The notes below the pieces were generated by a model that searched no databases, was not told where the DNA came from, and saw only the letters and a program-made list of their open reading frames with translations. From Rhodocyclaceae bacterium (GTDB lineage Bacteria; Pseudomonadota; Gammaproteobacteria; Burkholderiales; Rhodocyclaceae): DNA of 52,754 nt. Location: assembly GCA_020445665.1 (NCBI GenBank), contig JAGRGD010000314.1, positions 1-52,754 of the forward strand, written 5' to 3'. Position numbers and translations under genes: made by a program. Shown in pieces: positions 26,825-34,952 of this stretch (its first letter is position 1; every line of letters starts with the position of its first letter).

Positions 26825-29098
26825 TCAGGCTGCCATCGCGGCAGGCCCCCGCGAGAGGGCTATGACGCCGGCGACATCGATGATGAGTGCCACCTGTCCA
26901 TCGCCCATGATCGTCGCGCCCGAAATGCCCTGAATCCGCCGGAAGTTCGTATCCAGGCTCTTGATCACCACCTGGTGCTGACCGAGCAGGGCGTCGATGA
27001 ACAGCGCGACCTTGTTGCCGCCAGCCTCGACGACGATCATCAGCCCCTTCATGTAGTCGGTCTGGGCACCCGGGATGCCGAAGACCTCATGCATGCAGAT
27101 CACCGGCAGGAATTCGCCGCGCACCTGGATCACGTGGCCGTATTCGGACAGGGTCCGGATCTGGGCCGTCTCCGGCTGCAGGGATTCGATGATGTAGTTC
27201 AGCGGCAGGACGTAGGTCTCGTTGCCCACGGCAACCGACATGCCGTCGAGGATCGCCAGGGTCAGCGGCAGGCGGACCGTCATGCGCGTGCCGACGCCCG
27301 TCATCGATTCGATCTCGACGCTGCCACCCATGTCCGTGATGTTCCGCTTGACCACGTCCATCCCGACGCCGCGACCGGAGACGTCCGTCACCTTGTCGGC
27401 GGTCGAGAAGCCTGGCTCGAAGATCAGTTGCCAGACATCGGCGTCGCTCATCGTGTCGGTCACGTTGAGTCCACGCTCCTTGGCCTTCGAGAGGATCTTG
27501 TCCCGGTTCAGCCCGGCGCCGTCGTCGCCCACCTCGATGATGATGTAGCCGCTCTGATGCGACGCATTGAGCGTAATGGTGCCCGTTTCCGGCTTGCCGG
27601 CCGCTCGGCGGCGCTCCGGCGACTCGATACCGTGATCGAGGCTGTTGCGGATCAGGTGCGTGAGCGGATCGGTGATGCGCTCGATCAGGCCCTTGTCCAG
27701 TTCCGTGCTCTCGCCGCTCAGCTTGAGCTCGACCTTCTTGTCGAGCTTGCGCGAGACGTCGCGGACCACGCGCGGGAAGCGCGAGAACACCACGGAGATC
27801 GGCATCATGCGAATCGACATGACCGATTCCTGGAGATCGCGGGTGTTGCGCTCCAGCTGGCCGAGGCCTGCCATCAGCCGCTCGAAGACGACCGGATCGA
27901 GATCACTCGCCGATTGCTGGAGCATGGCCTGGGTGATGACGAGTTCGCCCACCAGGTTGATCATCTGGTCGACCTTCTCGACGCTTACGCGAATCGAGCT
28001 GTCGCCCCCTTTTGCGCCGCTCTTCGCCGGCGCCTTTTCCCTGGCCCGTTCGGCCTTCGGAGCCGACGCCTCGGCCGCTGCGCCAGACTGGATCGACGTC
28101 ACGTTGGCCGGCGGGGTGTCGGCAGCCGGCGCCTCCACGGCGCCGAAGAAACCGTATTTGCCGTCCGCGTCATCTTGCACGATCGCCGGCGAGGCATCGC
28201 TGGCCACTTGCGGCGGATCGAAGAAGCCATACGCCCCATCGGCATCCCCGCCAGACTCGCTTGCCGGCGCGTTCTCCTCGGCGCTCTCGAAGAATCCATA
28301 CGCCTCGTCGCCGCCCTGCGTCGCCCGGTCCTCGGCTGCCGGTTCTGAGGGTTCATCACCAAAGAAGCCATAGGCCTCGTCCGTGGCGTCGGCATCACCG
28401 GCGCCTTCAGCGGTCACGGCAAGACTGCCATCCTGAGCCAGGAATTCGATCAGGGCCACGATCTGGTCGCGATCTGTGCTTGTCTCGAGCCTCAGGCGGC
28501 ACTGACCGCCCTCGCCCGCCTCGAGCACCTCGAGCCGTCCCATCGCGGACAGTTCCTGATGGAGGTTCTCCATGACTTCTGCATCGCGACCGGCGGCATC
28601 CGTGGGCAGGAACTCGATCGTGTAGTGTGAGCCCCCGGAGGCGGCCGCTTGCGTTTCATTCGTGCGCACAGGCTCGACAGCGGGCGCCCCGCCCGCGCTC
28701 GACCGCCCGGCTTCCTGGCACAGGGCCTCCAGGCGTTGGGAGACATCGGCCGCGGCTTCCCGGTCGGCCTCGCCCTCGCCCCGATGCGCGGCAAGCAGAT
28801 TGCGCAGGACATCACCGGCGTCGAGACACGCGTCGACGATGTCCGTGGTCAACTCGGCTTCTTCCTTGCGGACCATGTCCAGGAGGGTCTCCATGACATG
28901 CGTCACTTCGGTCATGTCGTTGAAACCGAACGTGCCGCTTGAGCCCTTGATCGAATGCGCCGCCCGGAAGATGGCGTTCATCTCCTCCGGATCGGGCGTG
29001 CCGATGTCGACCTCCACGAGCAGGGATTCCATGTCCGAAAGGTGCTCCGCCGCTTCCTCGAAGAACACCTGGTAGAACTGGCTCATATCGATCGCCAT
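26825..29098 (-). CDS. cheA: Chemotaxis histidine kinase CheA (second copy, long linker with YGFF repeats)
   Basis: This 757-residue CheA has an Hpt domain with phospho-His48 (FRAAHSIKGSSGTFGF) and a P2-like domain (about 157-230, HYTIEFLP...LIEFLAQDG). A long acidic linker (230-365) follows, carrying four YGFF motifs at 243, 267, 290 and 315. Next come the dimerisation domain (about 368-430), the ATPase domain (HLIRNSLDHGIES, GDDGAGLN, GRGVGMDVVKRNI) and the CheW-like domain. The set of domains is complete, so it should be active. Its ATG at 29098 has AAGGAG about nine bases upstream. It follows the short receptor and cheY in one unit. Confidence 0.96.
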   Translation of the reverse strand: MAIDMSQFYQVFFEEAAEHLSDMESLLVEVDIGTPDPEEMNAIFRAAHSIKGSSGTFGFNDMTEVTHVMETLLDMVRKEEAELTTDIVDACLDAGDVLRNLLAAHRGEGEADREAAADVSQRLEALCQEAGRSSAGGAPAVEPVRTNETQAAASGGSHYTIEFLPTDAAGRDAEVMENLHQELSAMGRLEVLEAGEGGQCRLRLETSTDRDQIVALIEFLAQDGSLAVTAEGAGDADATDEAYGFFGDEPSEPAAEDRATQGGDEAYGFFESAEENAPASESGGDADGAYGFFDPPQVASDASPAIVQDDADGKYGFFGAVEAPAADTPPANVTSIQSGAAAEASAPKAERAREKAPAKSGAKGGDSSIRVSVEKVDQMINLVGELVITQAMLQQSASDLDPVVFERLMAGLGQLERNTRDLQESVMSIRMMPISVVFSRFPRVVRDVSRKLDKKVELKLSGESTELDKGLIERITDPLTHLIRNSLDHGIESPERRRAAGKPETGTITLNASHQSGYIIIEVGDDGAGLNRDKILSKAKERGLNVTDTMSDADVWQLIFEPGFSTADKVTDVSGRGVGMDVVKRNITDMGGSVEIESMTGVGTRMTVRLPLTLAILDGMSVAVGNETYVLPLNYIIESLQPETAQIRTLSEYGHVIQVRGEFLPVICMHEVFGIPGAQTDYMKGLMIVVEAGGNKVALFIDALLGQHQVVIKSLDTNFRRIQGISGATIMGDGQVALIIDVAGVIALSRGPAAMAA

Positions 29099-29135
29099 GG
29101 CTTGTCTCCTTGTCGCTGTGTTTGCCGTCGGCAGA

Positions 29136-29501
29136 TCAGCCGATCACTTTTTTGACGACTTCGATAAGTTTTTGCGGATCGAATGGCTTGACGAGCCATC
29201 CCGTCGCACCAGCCGCCCTACCCTGAGATTTCATCGAATCTGACGATTCTGTGGTCAGCATCAGGATCGGCGTGCTCTTGTACTGGGAGGTCGCCCGAAG
29301 CGACTTGATCAGCGAAATGCCATCCATCCGCGGCATGTTCTGATCGGTGAGGATCAGGTTCACCTGTTTGGATTTGGCCTTGTCGAGCCCATCCATGCCA
29401 TCGGAGGCCTCGATAACGTCGTAGCCAGCGCTCTTCAGGGTGAAGGAAACCATTTGGCGAATGGATGCGGAGTCATCCACGGTCAGTACGGTCTTAGCCA
29501 T
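29136..29501 (-). CDS. cheY: Response regulator CheY (second copy)
   Basis: This 121-residue single receiver has Asp9/Asp10, phospho-acceptor Asp53 (LTDQNMPRMDG), Thr83 and Lys105. MAKTVLTVDDSASIRQMVSFTL is the start typical of CheY proteins encoded just before cheA in non-enteric proteobacteria. Tyr106 of the flagellar-switch type is replaced by Trp (GWLVKPF), so it may act as a phosphate sink or feed CheA rather than the motor (inference). It lies 37 bases before cheA. Confidence 0.95.
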   Translation of the reverse strand: MAKTVLTVDDSASIRQMVSFTLKSAGYDVIEASDGMDGLDKAKSKQVNLILTDQNMPRMDGISLIKSLRATSQYKSTPILMLTTESSDSMKSQGRAAGATGWLVKPFDPQKLIEVVKKVIG

Positions 29502-29530
29502 GTCTCTATGTCCCGGGTTGTGAATCAGAT

Positions 29531-30733
29531 TCAGAAAAGCTCGATGTCGCCACTGCCGACATCCTCTTGCTTGACCGGCGATCGGTCGGTCATTTCCTGG
29601 AACGACTCCAGCTGTTCGGTGAACGCCCCGACCTGCTCGAGAAGTTGCCTGTAGTCGACGCTGGCAGTGCTGCCGGTCGCTGCGAGCACGCCCTCGAGCG
29701 TCCGCCCGGAGCTGCGCAGCAGATCCATGCGCTTGCCCACGTGGGTGACCAGCTGCGACACCATGTCCTGAAACTGCAGCGCGGTGATCGCGCGCCCGAC
29801 GAGGGTCTCGACGGCGCTGACGTGGGAGTTGATCTTGTCCAGTGAGTTTTCGCGACGGCGATTGAGGTCCTCGATCGACGACAGCACCGCCTCGACTTCC
29901 CGCTTGGATTCGAGCGCAAAGTTCATGTCCTGGGACGCCATCCGCGCAATCGCGCTCTGGGTCTGCTCGACGCTGTCGCGCATCCCCTCCATGACGGTGC
30001 CGATCTGCTGGCTGAATTGCGAGGTGCGGGCAGAGAGGTCCCGCACTTCATCTGCCACCACGGCGAAGCCGCGGCCCGCCTCTCCTGCCCTTGCGGCCTC
30101 GATGGCTGCGTTCAGCGCCAGCAGGTTGGTCTGCTTTGCGATGCTGGAGATGTCGCCAAGGATCGACTCCACCCCTTCCGCCCGATGAGAAATGCTGTCG
30201 GTCAGTTCGACCAGTTCCATAGCCAGCTTGCTGTTGCCGATCACGCTATCGACGATCCGTTGCATGACGTCGGAGGTGTTGGCCACGAAGGCATCGAACT
30301 GGCTTGCTGCCTCCTGATGGGTCGCCGCGCCCGAAACCTCGCCGGCGAGCATGTGCTGCGCCCGCGTGTGCTCCCCCATGCCATGAAAGCTCTCGGTGAG
30401 CTCGACGATGGCGCCGGACAGGAGGTTCTGCACACGCTCCAGATCCCCCTGGATCTGATTGGCGTGTCCCTCGCAGGCAGCCGCGCATTCTGCGCCGGCA
30501 GCGGTGACGCGCGATCGATCTTCACTCTCGTGATTCCGCTCGTGCAGATCGTTCCGTCCGCGATCGCCAGCGCCCGGGGCCACGATACGGCCGAGCACGA
30601 ACCACCCAGCTGCCACCAGCAATGCAGAGGCGGCCGCAGCCCAGTTGCTCGCGGGCAGCGCGAACGCGCCGGCGGCAACGGCCGTCGTCCAGACGATTCC
30701 AAGCGCGGCAGGCGAAGCAAACAGACGGGGCAT
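29531..30733 (-). CDS. Short membrane chemoreceptor-like protein with CheZ-like C-terminal helix
   Basis: This 400-residue receptor-like protein has two N-terminal membrane helices (about 5-26 and 31-52) with only a few residues between them, so it has no periplasmic sensor. The signalling tip [31 protein letters not shown] is at about 201-231. After the return helix comes [14 protein letters not shown], with Asp323 and Gln327 spaced as in CheZ. The last residues are GDIELF. I start at the ATG at 30733; a TTG-started extension would run through the promoter region. A sigma-28-like promoter lies 36 bases upstream. It heads the receptor-cheY-cheA unit. Confidence 0.85.
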   Translation of the reverse strand: MPRLFASPAALGIVWTTAVAAGAFALPASNWAAAASALLVAAGWFVLGRIVAPGAGDRGRNDLHERNHESEDRSRVTAAGAECAAACEGHANQIQGDLERVQNLLSGAIVELTESFHGMGEHTRAQHMLAGEVSGAATHQEAASQFDAFVANTSDVMQRIVDSVIGNSKLAMELVELTDSISHRAEGVESILGDISSIAKQTNLLALNAAIEAARAGEAGRGFAVVADEVRDLSARTSQFSQQIGTVMEGMRDSVEQTQSAIARMASQDMNFALESKREVEAVLSSIEDLNRRRENSLDKINSHVSAVETLVGRAITALQFQDMVSQLVTHVGKRMDLLRSSGRTLEGVLAATGSTASVDYRQLLEQVGAFTEQLESFQEMTDRSPVKQEDVGSGDIELF

Positions 30734-30768
30734 GTCGTTGACAGTGATCAGTTGTTCTGTTGGTTGGG

Positions 30769-30795
30769 TTATCGACCCGGTCGCAGGCTTCTTTA
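30769..30795 (-). promoter_or_regulatory. Sigma-28 (FliA)-like promoter of the receptor-cheY-cheA unit
   Basis: On the minus strand TAAA (30795-30792), exactly 15 bases and GTCGATAA (30776-30769) match the sigma-28 consensus at 4/4 and 7/8 positions, between motB and the receptor gene. Confidence 0.7.
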
Positions 30796-30830
30796 TGGCC
30801 GCGATCCCAAAACCCCTGCTCAAGTGCCGT

Positions 30831-31901
30831 TTACCGCCGGTTCATGGCCTCGAATCGCTCGCGGAAGGAGCGACGCGGTTCGCGCGCAGTGGGCTCCTCG
30901 ATCTCCGGCGCGGGCCGCGCCGCCTCCTCGATCGTGCGTTCGACGGTGCCGCCCTCGACCGCCTCCCGATTCGACACCTCGAGCTCGCCCGAGATGTCTT
31001 CCGCCTTGCGGCTCAGCACGACAATGGCGATCCGACGGTTCTGGGGCGCCGCCGGATCCTCCTCGAGGAAGGGCTCCGTATCGGCCAGGCCGACGACGCG
31101 AATGATCTTGTCGGGGTCAAGCCCGCCAACGACCATCTCTCGACGTGAGGCGTTGGCGCGCTCACTCGACAGCTCCCAGTTGCTGAAGCCCCGTTCGCCG
31201 CCCGCGTATCGCGTCGCGTCGGTGTGCCCGGTGAGGCTGATCCGGTTGGGCACCGCGTTCAGACTGCGCCCGATCACCTGCAGGAGTTCGCGCGTGTAGG
31301 GCTTCAGCGTCGAGCTGGCGGAGTCGAACATCGGGCGATTCTTCTCATCGAGAATCTGGATCCGGAGGCCCTCGGTGGTGAGCTCCATCAGCAACTGATT
31401 GCGAACCTCGCGCAAGGACGGACTGGCCTCCACCAATGCCTCGATCTGTCCCTTCAGATCGATCAGGCGCGCCCGCTCCTGGCGCTCGTGCGCCTTTCGC
31501 TGCTCCTCTTCTTCCGGGGTGCTCTGGCGTTGTGCATCCGACTGGGATGGCGAACGCGTGCGCGAAGAGTCGAGGCTGACAGCCGACTGGGACTCCACAT
31601 CACCGCGCTTGACCTGGCCGACCGAGCGGGTCAGGTCTTCACCGCCTCCCTTGATGATGCTCGAGCTGTCGCCGCTACCGCTGCCGCCATCCATGGCGAC
31701 TTTCAGCGGCGCATTGAAGAAGTCGGAGATACCCTGCAGATCGCCCTGGGCCGTCGAACCCAGCAGCCACATCAGCAGGAAGAAGGCCATCATGGCCGTA
31801 ACAAAGTCGGCGTAGGCGATCTTCCATGCGCCACCGTGGGCGCCGCCGCCGCCCTTCTTGATCCGCTTGACGACAATGGGTTGTTGGGAGTCGTCGCTCA
31901 T
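30831..31901 (-). CDS. motB: Flagellar motor stator protein MotB
   Basis: MotB anchors the stator to peptidoglycan and carries the proton-binding aspartate. In this 356-residue protein the single membrane helix (about 29-50) holds Asp32 in [18 protein letters not shown], the same number as in E. coli. A plug/linker region rich in Ser, Gln and Glu follows, then an OmpA-like peptidoglycan-binding domain (about 180-300, [33 protein letters not shown]) and an acidic C-terminal tail. The motA gene is 32 bases upstream. Confidence 0.96.
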   Translation of the reverse strand: MSDDSQQPIVVKRIKKGGGGAHGGAWKIAYADFVTAMMAFFLLMWLLGSTAQGDLQGISDFFNAPLKVAMDGGSGSGDSSSIIKGGGEDLTRSVGQVKRGDVESQSAVSLDSSRTRSPSQSDAQRQSTPEEEEQRKAHERQERARLIDLKGQIEALVEASPSLREVRNQLLMELTTEGLRIQILDEKNRPMFDSASSTLKPYTRELLQVIGRSLNAVPNRISLTGHTDATRYAGGERGFSNWELSSERANASRREMVVGGLDPDKIIRVVGLADTEPFLEEDPAAPQNRRIAIVVLSRKAEDISGELEVSNREAVEGGTVERTIEEAARPAPEIEEPTAREPRRSFRERFEAMNRR

Positions 31902-31933
31902 GCGCTGTCCGTTGCTGGGGCGTCAGGAACCGG

Positions 31934-32785
31934 TTACTTGCGGTTCTTGACCTCTTCCTCGAGCTCACTGAAGCTCGGGCGGTCGGTCGAGAAGAGGACC
32001 TTGCGGCCGAACTCGATGGCGACCTGCGGCGCGTAGCCGTTCATGCTCGCCAGCAGCACCACCTTCATGCACTGGTAGATCTTTCCGCCCTCCTCGACCC
32101 GCTGCTCCAGCTGACCGGCGATCGGCGCGATGAAGCCGTAGGAGATCAGGATCCCGAGGAAGGTGCCCACCAGCGCACCGCCGATCATCTTGCCGAGCAC
32201 CGCCGGCGGCTGGCCCACGGACCCCATCACGTTGACCACCCCCATCACCGCCACGACGATACCGAAGGCCGGCGTCGAATCCGCCACCTTCGAGACGATG
32301 TGGGCAGGCCCGTGCGCTTCCTGATGGTGAGTCTCCATCTCCGCGTCCATCAGGTTCTCGATCTCGAAGGCGTTGAGGTTGCCGCCGACCATCATGCGCA
32401 GGTAGTCGGTCAGGAAATCGACCGCGTGATGGTCGGCCATGAAGGCCGGGTACTTGCTGAAGATCGGACTGGAATCGGGGTTCTCGACGTCGTTCTCGAT
32501 CGACATCAAGCCCTCCTTGCGCACCTTCGAGAGGATCTCGTAGAGCATCGCCAGCAGATCGATGTAGAAGGCCTTGTTGTACGGCGACCCCTTGAAGATG
32601 CTGGGCAGTGCGCCGACCGTGGCCTTGATGGCCTTGATGCCGTTGCCCGCCACGAAGCCACCGATGGTCAGGCCGATGATGGCGACATACTCGGTAGGAA
32701 CCCAGAGGGCGGCAAGACTGCCGTGGATGGCATACGTTCCGAGCGATGCGGCGAGAATCACTACATAGCCAATGATCAGAAACAT
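31934..32785 (-). CDS. motA: Flagellar motor stator protein MotA
   Basis: MotA surrounds MotB to form the proton-driven stator. The 283-residue length matches the E. coli type. Membrane helices are visible at about 2-20, 34-52, 171-192 and 202-222, with a large cytoplasmic loop between the second and third that holds the charged residues which contact FliG (RKEGLMSIENDVENP region). The conserved prolines lie in STPAFGIVVAVMG and FIAPIAG. It is preceded by the best sigma-28-like promoter in the window. Confidence 0.97.
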   Translation of the reverse strand: MFLIIGYVVILAASLGTYAIHGSLAALWVPTEYVAIIGLTIGGFVAGNGIKAIKATVGALPSIFKGSPYNKAFYIDLLAMLYEILSKVRKEGLMSIENDVENPDSSPIFSKYPAFMADHHAVDFLTDYLRMMVGGNLNAFEIENLMDAEMETHHQEAHGPAHIVSKVADSTPAFGIVVAVMGVVNVMGSVGQPPAVLGKMIGGALVGTFLGILISYGFIAPIAGQLEQRVEEGGKIYQCMKVVLLASMNGYAPQVAIEFGRKVLFSTDRPSFSELEEEVKNRK

Positions 32786-32854
32786 CTGGGAAGCCCTGTC
32801 GGTTTGCCACGGAGCCGGATATGCGAATCCGATCCCTGTCCGGTTACTGTCCGG

Positions 32855-32881
32855 CTATCGGCGGATTCCGCAGAAACTTGA
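32855..32881 (-). promoter_or_regulatory. Sigma-28 (FliA)-like promoter of motAB
   Basis: On the minus strand TCAAGTTT (32881-32874), exactly 11 bases and GCCGATAG (32862-32855) match the extended consensus TAAAGTTT-N11-GCCGATAA at 7/8 and 7/8 positions. It lies 70 bases before motA. Confidence 0.8.
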
Positions 32882-32918
32882 GCTTGCCTGCGGCACCCGG
32901 GCGTGCCCCGGGCACACG

Positions 32919-32946
32919 AAAAAAAACCGCTGGCGTCGGCCAGCGG
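32919..32946 (-). terminator. Strong intrinsic terminator after flhC
   Basis: On the minus strand a perfect 8-bp stem CCGCTGGC/GCCAGCGG with a 4-base loop is followed by eight T residues. It ends the flhDC transcript before motAB. Confidence 0.9.
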
Positions 32947-32976
32947 CATGGAACCCCTTGCAATGCAAGGAGGAGG

Positions 32977-33519
32977 TCAGAGGGATGATGGTGACGTGTT
33001 CGACGACTTTCGTCCCTTGCCCGCGCGAGAGGGCATGTTGCACAAGCCACACACGTATTCGTTGACGGGGTCGTAGGCGTGAGCGACGAATCGCCCGCCG
33101 CAACTGGTGCAGGTTGCCAGCTGCAGCAGATCCGCCTCGAAGAAGCGGACCAGGGTCCAGGCCCGCGTCAGGCTGAGGACTTCGTCCATGTCCTCGGCCT
33201 CGATGTGTTCGAGGTACAGCCGGTAGGCCTTCAGCGTCGCATCCAGGCCTGCGAGACCCGAGGTGTCACACATGAACCGGTGGAGCGACATGAACAGCGA
33301 CGAATGGACATTCGGCTGCCAGGTCATGAACCAGTCGGTCGAGAAGGGCAGCATGCCCTTGGGCGGAGAGACGCCCCGCACTTCCTTGTAGAGCTTGAGC
33401 AGGCGCTCCCGGCTCAGTTTGGTCTCGGCCTCGAGCATCTGCATCCGCGCGCCGAGTTCGATCATCTCGACGGCGCGCTGGATGTCTTCCGCTTCCTTGA
33501 TGACGCTCTTGTTCTTCAT
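32977..33519 (-). CDS. flhC: Flagellar master regulator subunit FlhC
   Basis: FlhC joins FlhD in the FlhD4C2 complex that activates class 2 flagellar promoters. The 180-residue protein keeps the four zinc cysteines at the same numbers as E. coli: Cys137, Cys140, Cys157 and Cys160. The N-terminal EDIQRAVEMIELGARMQMLE and the SVPPKGMLPFS-like segment are also typical. It lies 13 bases after flhD and is followed by a strong terminator, so flhDC forms a separate class 1 unit. Confidence 0.97.
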   Translation of the reverse strand: MKNKSVIKEAEDIQRAVEMIELGARMQMLEAETKLSRERLLKLYKEVRGVSPPKGMLPFSTDWFMTWQPNVHSSLFMSLHRFMCDTSGLAGLDATLKAYRLYLEHIEAEDMDEVLSLTRAWTLVRFFEADLLQLATCTSCGGRFVAHAYDPVNEYVCGLCNMPSRAGKGRKSSNTSPSSL

Positions 33520-33532
33520 GGTGCGCGCCGCC

Positions 33533-33850
33533 TCAGGCCAGGACTTCCACCGGCTTGCTGGCAGCGATGATCGCGGCGTGGATGCCCGATGCCGCCCCCT
33601 GCCGCCCCTTGCCGGCCATCACGCCGAACATGGTGCTGTCGTCGAAACGGAAACGGCACAGCAGCATCTGGCCGCTGGCCATCTTCACGATCTGGGCCGG
33701 CGTCATGGTTTCCAGTTGATCCGCCACGTCGGCGCCGATGCCGAGGCGGAACATGGCCGACTCGCGATCATCCCGAACCATCTGCTGGGCGAGCATGAGG
33801 TAGGCGAGGTTCAACTCCCTGATTTCTTCCTGAAGCGCGCTGACCTTCAT
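33533..33850 (-). CDS. flhD: Flagellar master regulator subunit FlhD
   Basis: FlhD is the partner of FlhC at the top of the flagellar hierarchy. The 105-residue helical protein shows EEIRELNLAYLMLAQQMVRDDRE and LGIGADVADQLETMTPAQIVKMA, the well-conserved core. The ATG at 33850 has a GGAGA seven bases upstream. It is transcribed away from the Nudix gene; the 226-base divergent spacer has an AT-rich patch around 33,960-34,000 but I cannot name a clear promoter or operator for flhD. Confidence 0.97.
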   Translation of the reverse strand: MKVSALQEEIRELNLAYLMLAQQMVRDDRESAMFRLGIGADVADQLETMTPAQIVKMASGQMLLCRFRFDDSTMFGVMAGKGRQGAASGIHAAIIAASKPVEVLA

Positions 33851-34042
33851 CGCGTTCTCCGATTTCTTGTCACTATCCGATGGGTGCCATTTTCCCGATC
33901 GGCCCGCCAGCGCGCCATCGGGCGCTGCGGCAAAGTTGAGTGGGAATCGCAGGTCTTGTCACGTAGGAATTCGTCTTACAAATTGAACCATTTGCTTACA
34001 GATGCCGATGGCGAGTTAGCCGGCGGCGATCACCCGCTGCAC

Positions 34043-34051
34043 TGATACACT
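34043..34051 (+). promoter_or_regulatory. Extended -10 promoter of the Nudix gene
   Basis: TGATACACT (extended -10 with TG and TACACT at 34046-34051) lies 25 bases before the ATG at 34077. No good -35 is seen, as allowed for extended -10 promoters. AGGAAA serves as the ribosome site. Confidence 0.5.
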
Positions 34052-34076
34052 TTGGGCCTACCCACAGGAAACAACG

Positions 34077-34619
34077 ATGCGCTTCTGTTCGAACTGCGGT
34101 CAGCCCGTGGCGCGCCGGATTCCCCCCGGCGATACCCTCGAGCGCCACGTCTGTGACGCCTGCGGCGAAATCCACTACCAGAACCCCAAGATGGTCGTCG
34201 GTGCCATTCCCGTCCTGGGCGACCGGATACTCCTTGCCCGCCGCGCCATCGAGCCCCGCCTCGGCCTCTGGACCCTGCCCGCCGGCTTCATGGAGAACAA
34301 CGAGAGCACCGGCGACGCGGCGGTTCGGGAAACGCGGGAGGAAGCCTGCGCCGAGATCGAACTCGAGGCGCTATTCTCTCTCGTCAATATCCCGCACATC
34401 AGCCAGGTCCACCTCTTCTACCTGGCCCGCCTGGTCTCGGACGACTTTGCGCCCGGCGAAGAGTCCCTCGAAACGCGCCTGTTCCGGATCGACGACATCC
34501 CCTGGGACGAACTGGCGTTCCGCTCCATCAGCATCACCCTGAAGCACTATCTGGCAGACCGGGCGACGGGCCGCTTCACGATGCACGTGGAGGAACTCGC
34601 ACCCGTCGGTAGCCACTGA
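34077..34619 (+). CDS. Nudix hydrolase with N-terminal zinc ribbon
   Basis: This 180-residue protein combines a zinc ribbon (Cys4/Cys7 and Cys26/Cys29) with a Nudix domain. The Nudix box runs from Gly70 through Glu76 to Arg84-Glu85 and Glu88-Glu89, so all metal-binding residues are present, but the late Gly of the box is Cys91. Zinc-ribbon Nudix proteins include NudC-type NADH/NAD-capped RNA pyrophosphatases and others. This one lacks the full length and SQPWPFPxS motif of NudC, so the substrate is open; a nucleoside diphosphate-linked compound is likely. Confidence 0.88.
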   Translation: MRFCSNCGQPVARRIPPGDTLERHVCDACGEIHYQNPKMVVGAIPVLGDRILLARRAIEPRLGLWTLPAGFMENNESTGDAAVRETREEACAEIELEALFSLVNIPHISQVHLFYLARLVSDDFAPGEESLETRLFRIDDIPWDELAFRSISITLKHYLADRATGRFTMHVEELAPVGSH

Positions 34620-34804
34620 CGACACAACGGCCCCCGCGGCATCGCTCGGCGCAGGAGGCCTGGCAATGCCTCACGTCACGGTCATGGAATTGCAGCGCTC
34701 CCCGCAGCAGCCGCGGACCCGCCGGGCTGAATCGCTCAGCGCGTTCCGACTGCCGCGCCAGAGGGCAGGCAAGCTCTGGCCCCAGCCGGGCACCGGGAGC
34801 GCGG

Positions 34805-34844
34805 AAAAAAACAAGGCCCGGCTGCACTGCAGCGAGGGCCTTTT
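34805..34844. terminator. Bidirectional terminator between Nudix and cytochrome genes
   Basis: AAGGCCC (34813-34819) pairs with GGGCCTT (34836-34842), with an inner GCTGC/GCAGC stem. TTTT follows on the plus strand and a T-rich run (complement of 34804-34814) on the minus strand, so it can stop both transcripts. Confidence 0.8.
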
Positions 34845-34871
34845 CAGGGGTTCAACCGGCCGGAAAGTTGC

Positions 34872-34920
34872 CTTCTCAAGTCTCGGAAATGGCGAGCACC
34901 AATTTCCGGAACTTGAGAAG
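34872..34920. repeat. Long imperfect inverted repeat downstream of the cytochrome gene
   Basis: CTTCTCAAGT...CGGAAAT (34872-34890) is repeated in inverted form as ATTTCCGG...ACTTGAGAAG (34902-34920). The arms are about 18 bases with one or two mismatches, around a loop of about 11 bases. It has no T-run. Confidence 0.75.
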
Positions 34921-34952
34921 TTCTATCGCAATTCCGGCAACGCCGAGCGTGA

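Larger units (their letters stand above)
34620..34952. other. Convergent intergenic region with two hairpins
   Basis: This 333-base region lies between the converging Nudix and cytochrome genes. It contains a bidirectional terminator (34805-34844) and a longer imperfect inverted repeat (34872-34920). An open frame crosses it on the plus strand but shows no recognisable domain, and I do not call it. Confidence 0.6.

Noticed and set aside
28145-28378. Possible DNA tandem repeat in the second cheA
   Set aside because: Only the four-residue protein motif repeats; the DNA between copies has diverged, so it is not a satellite or recombination repeat.
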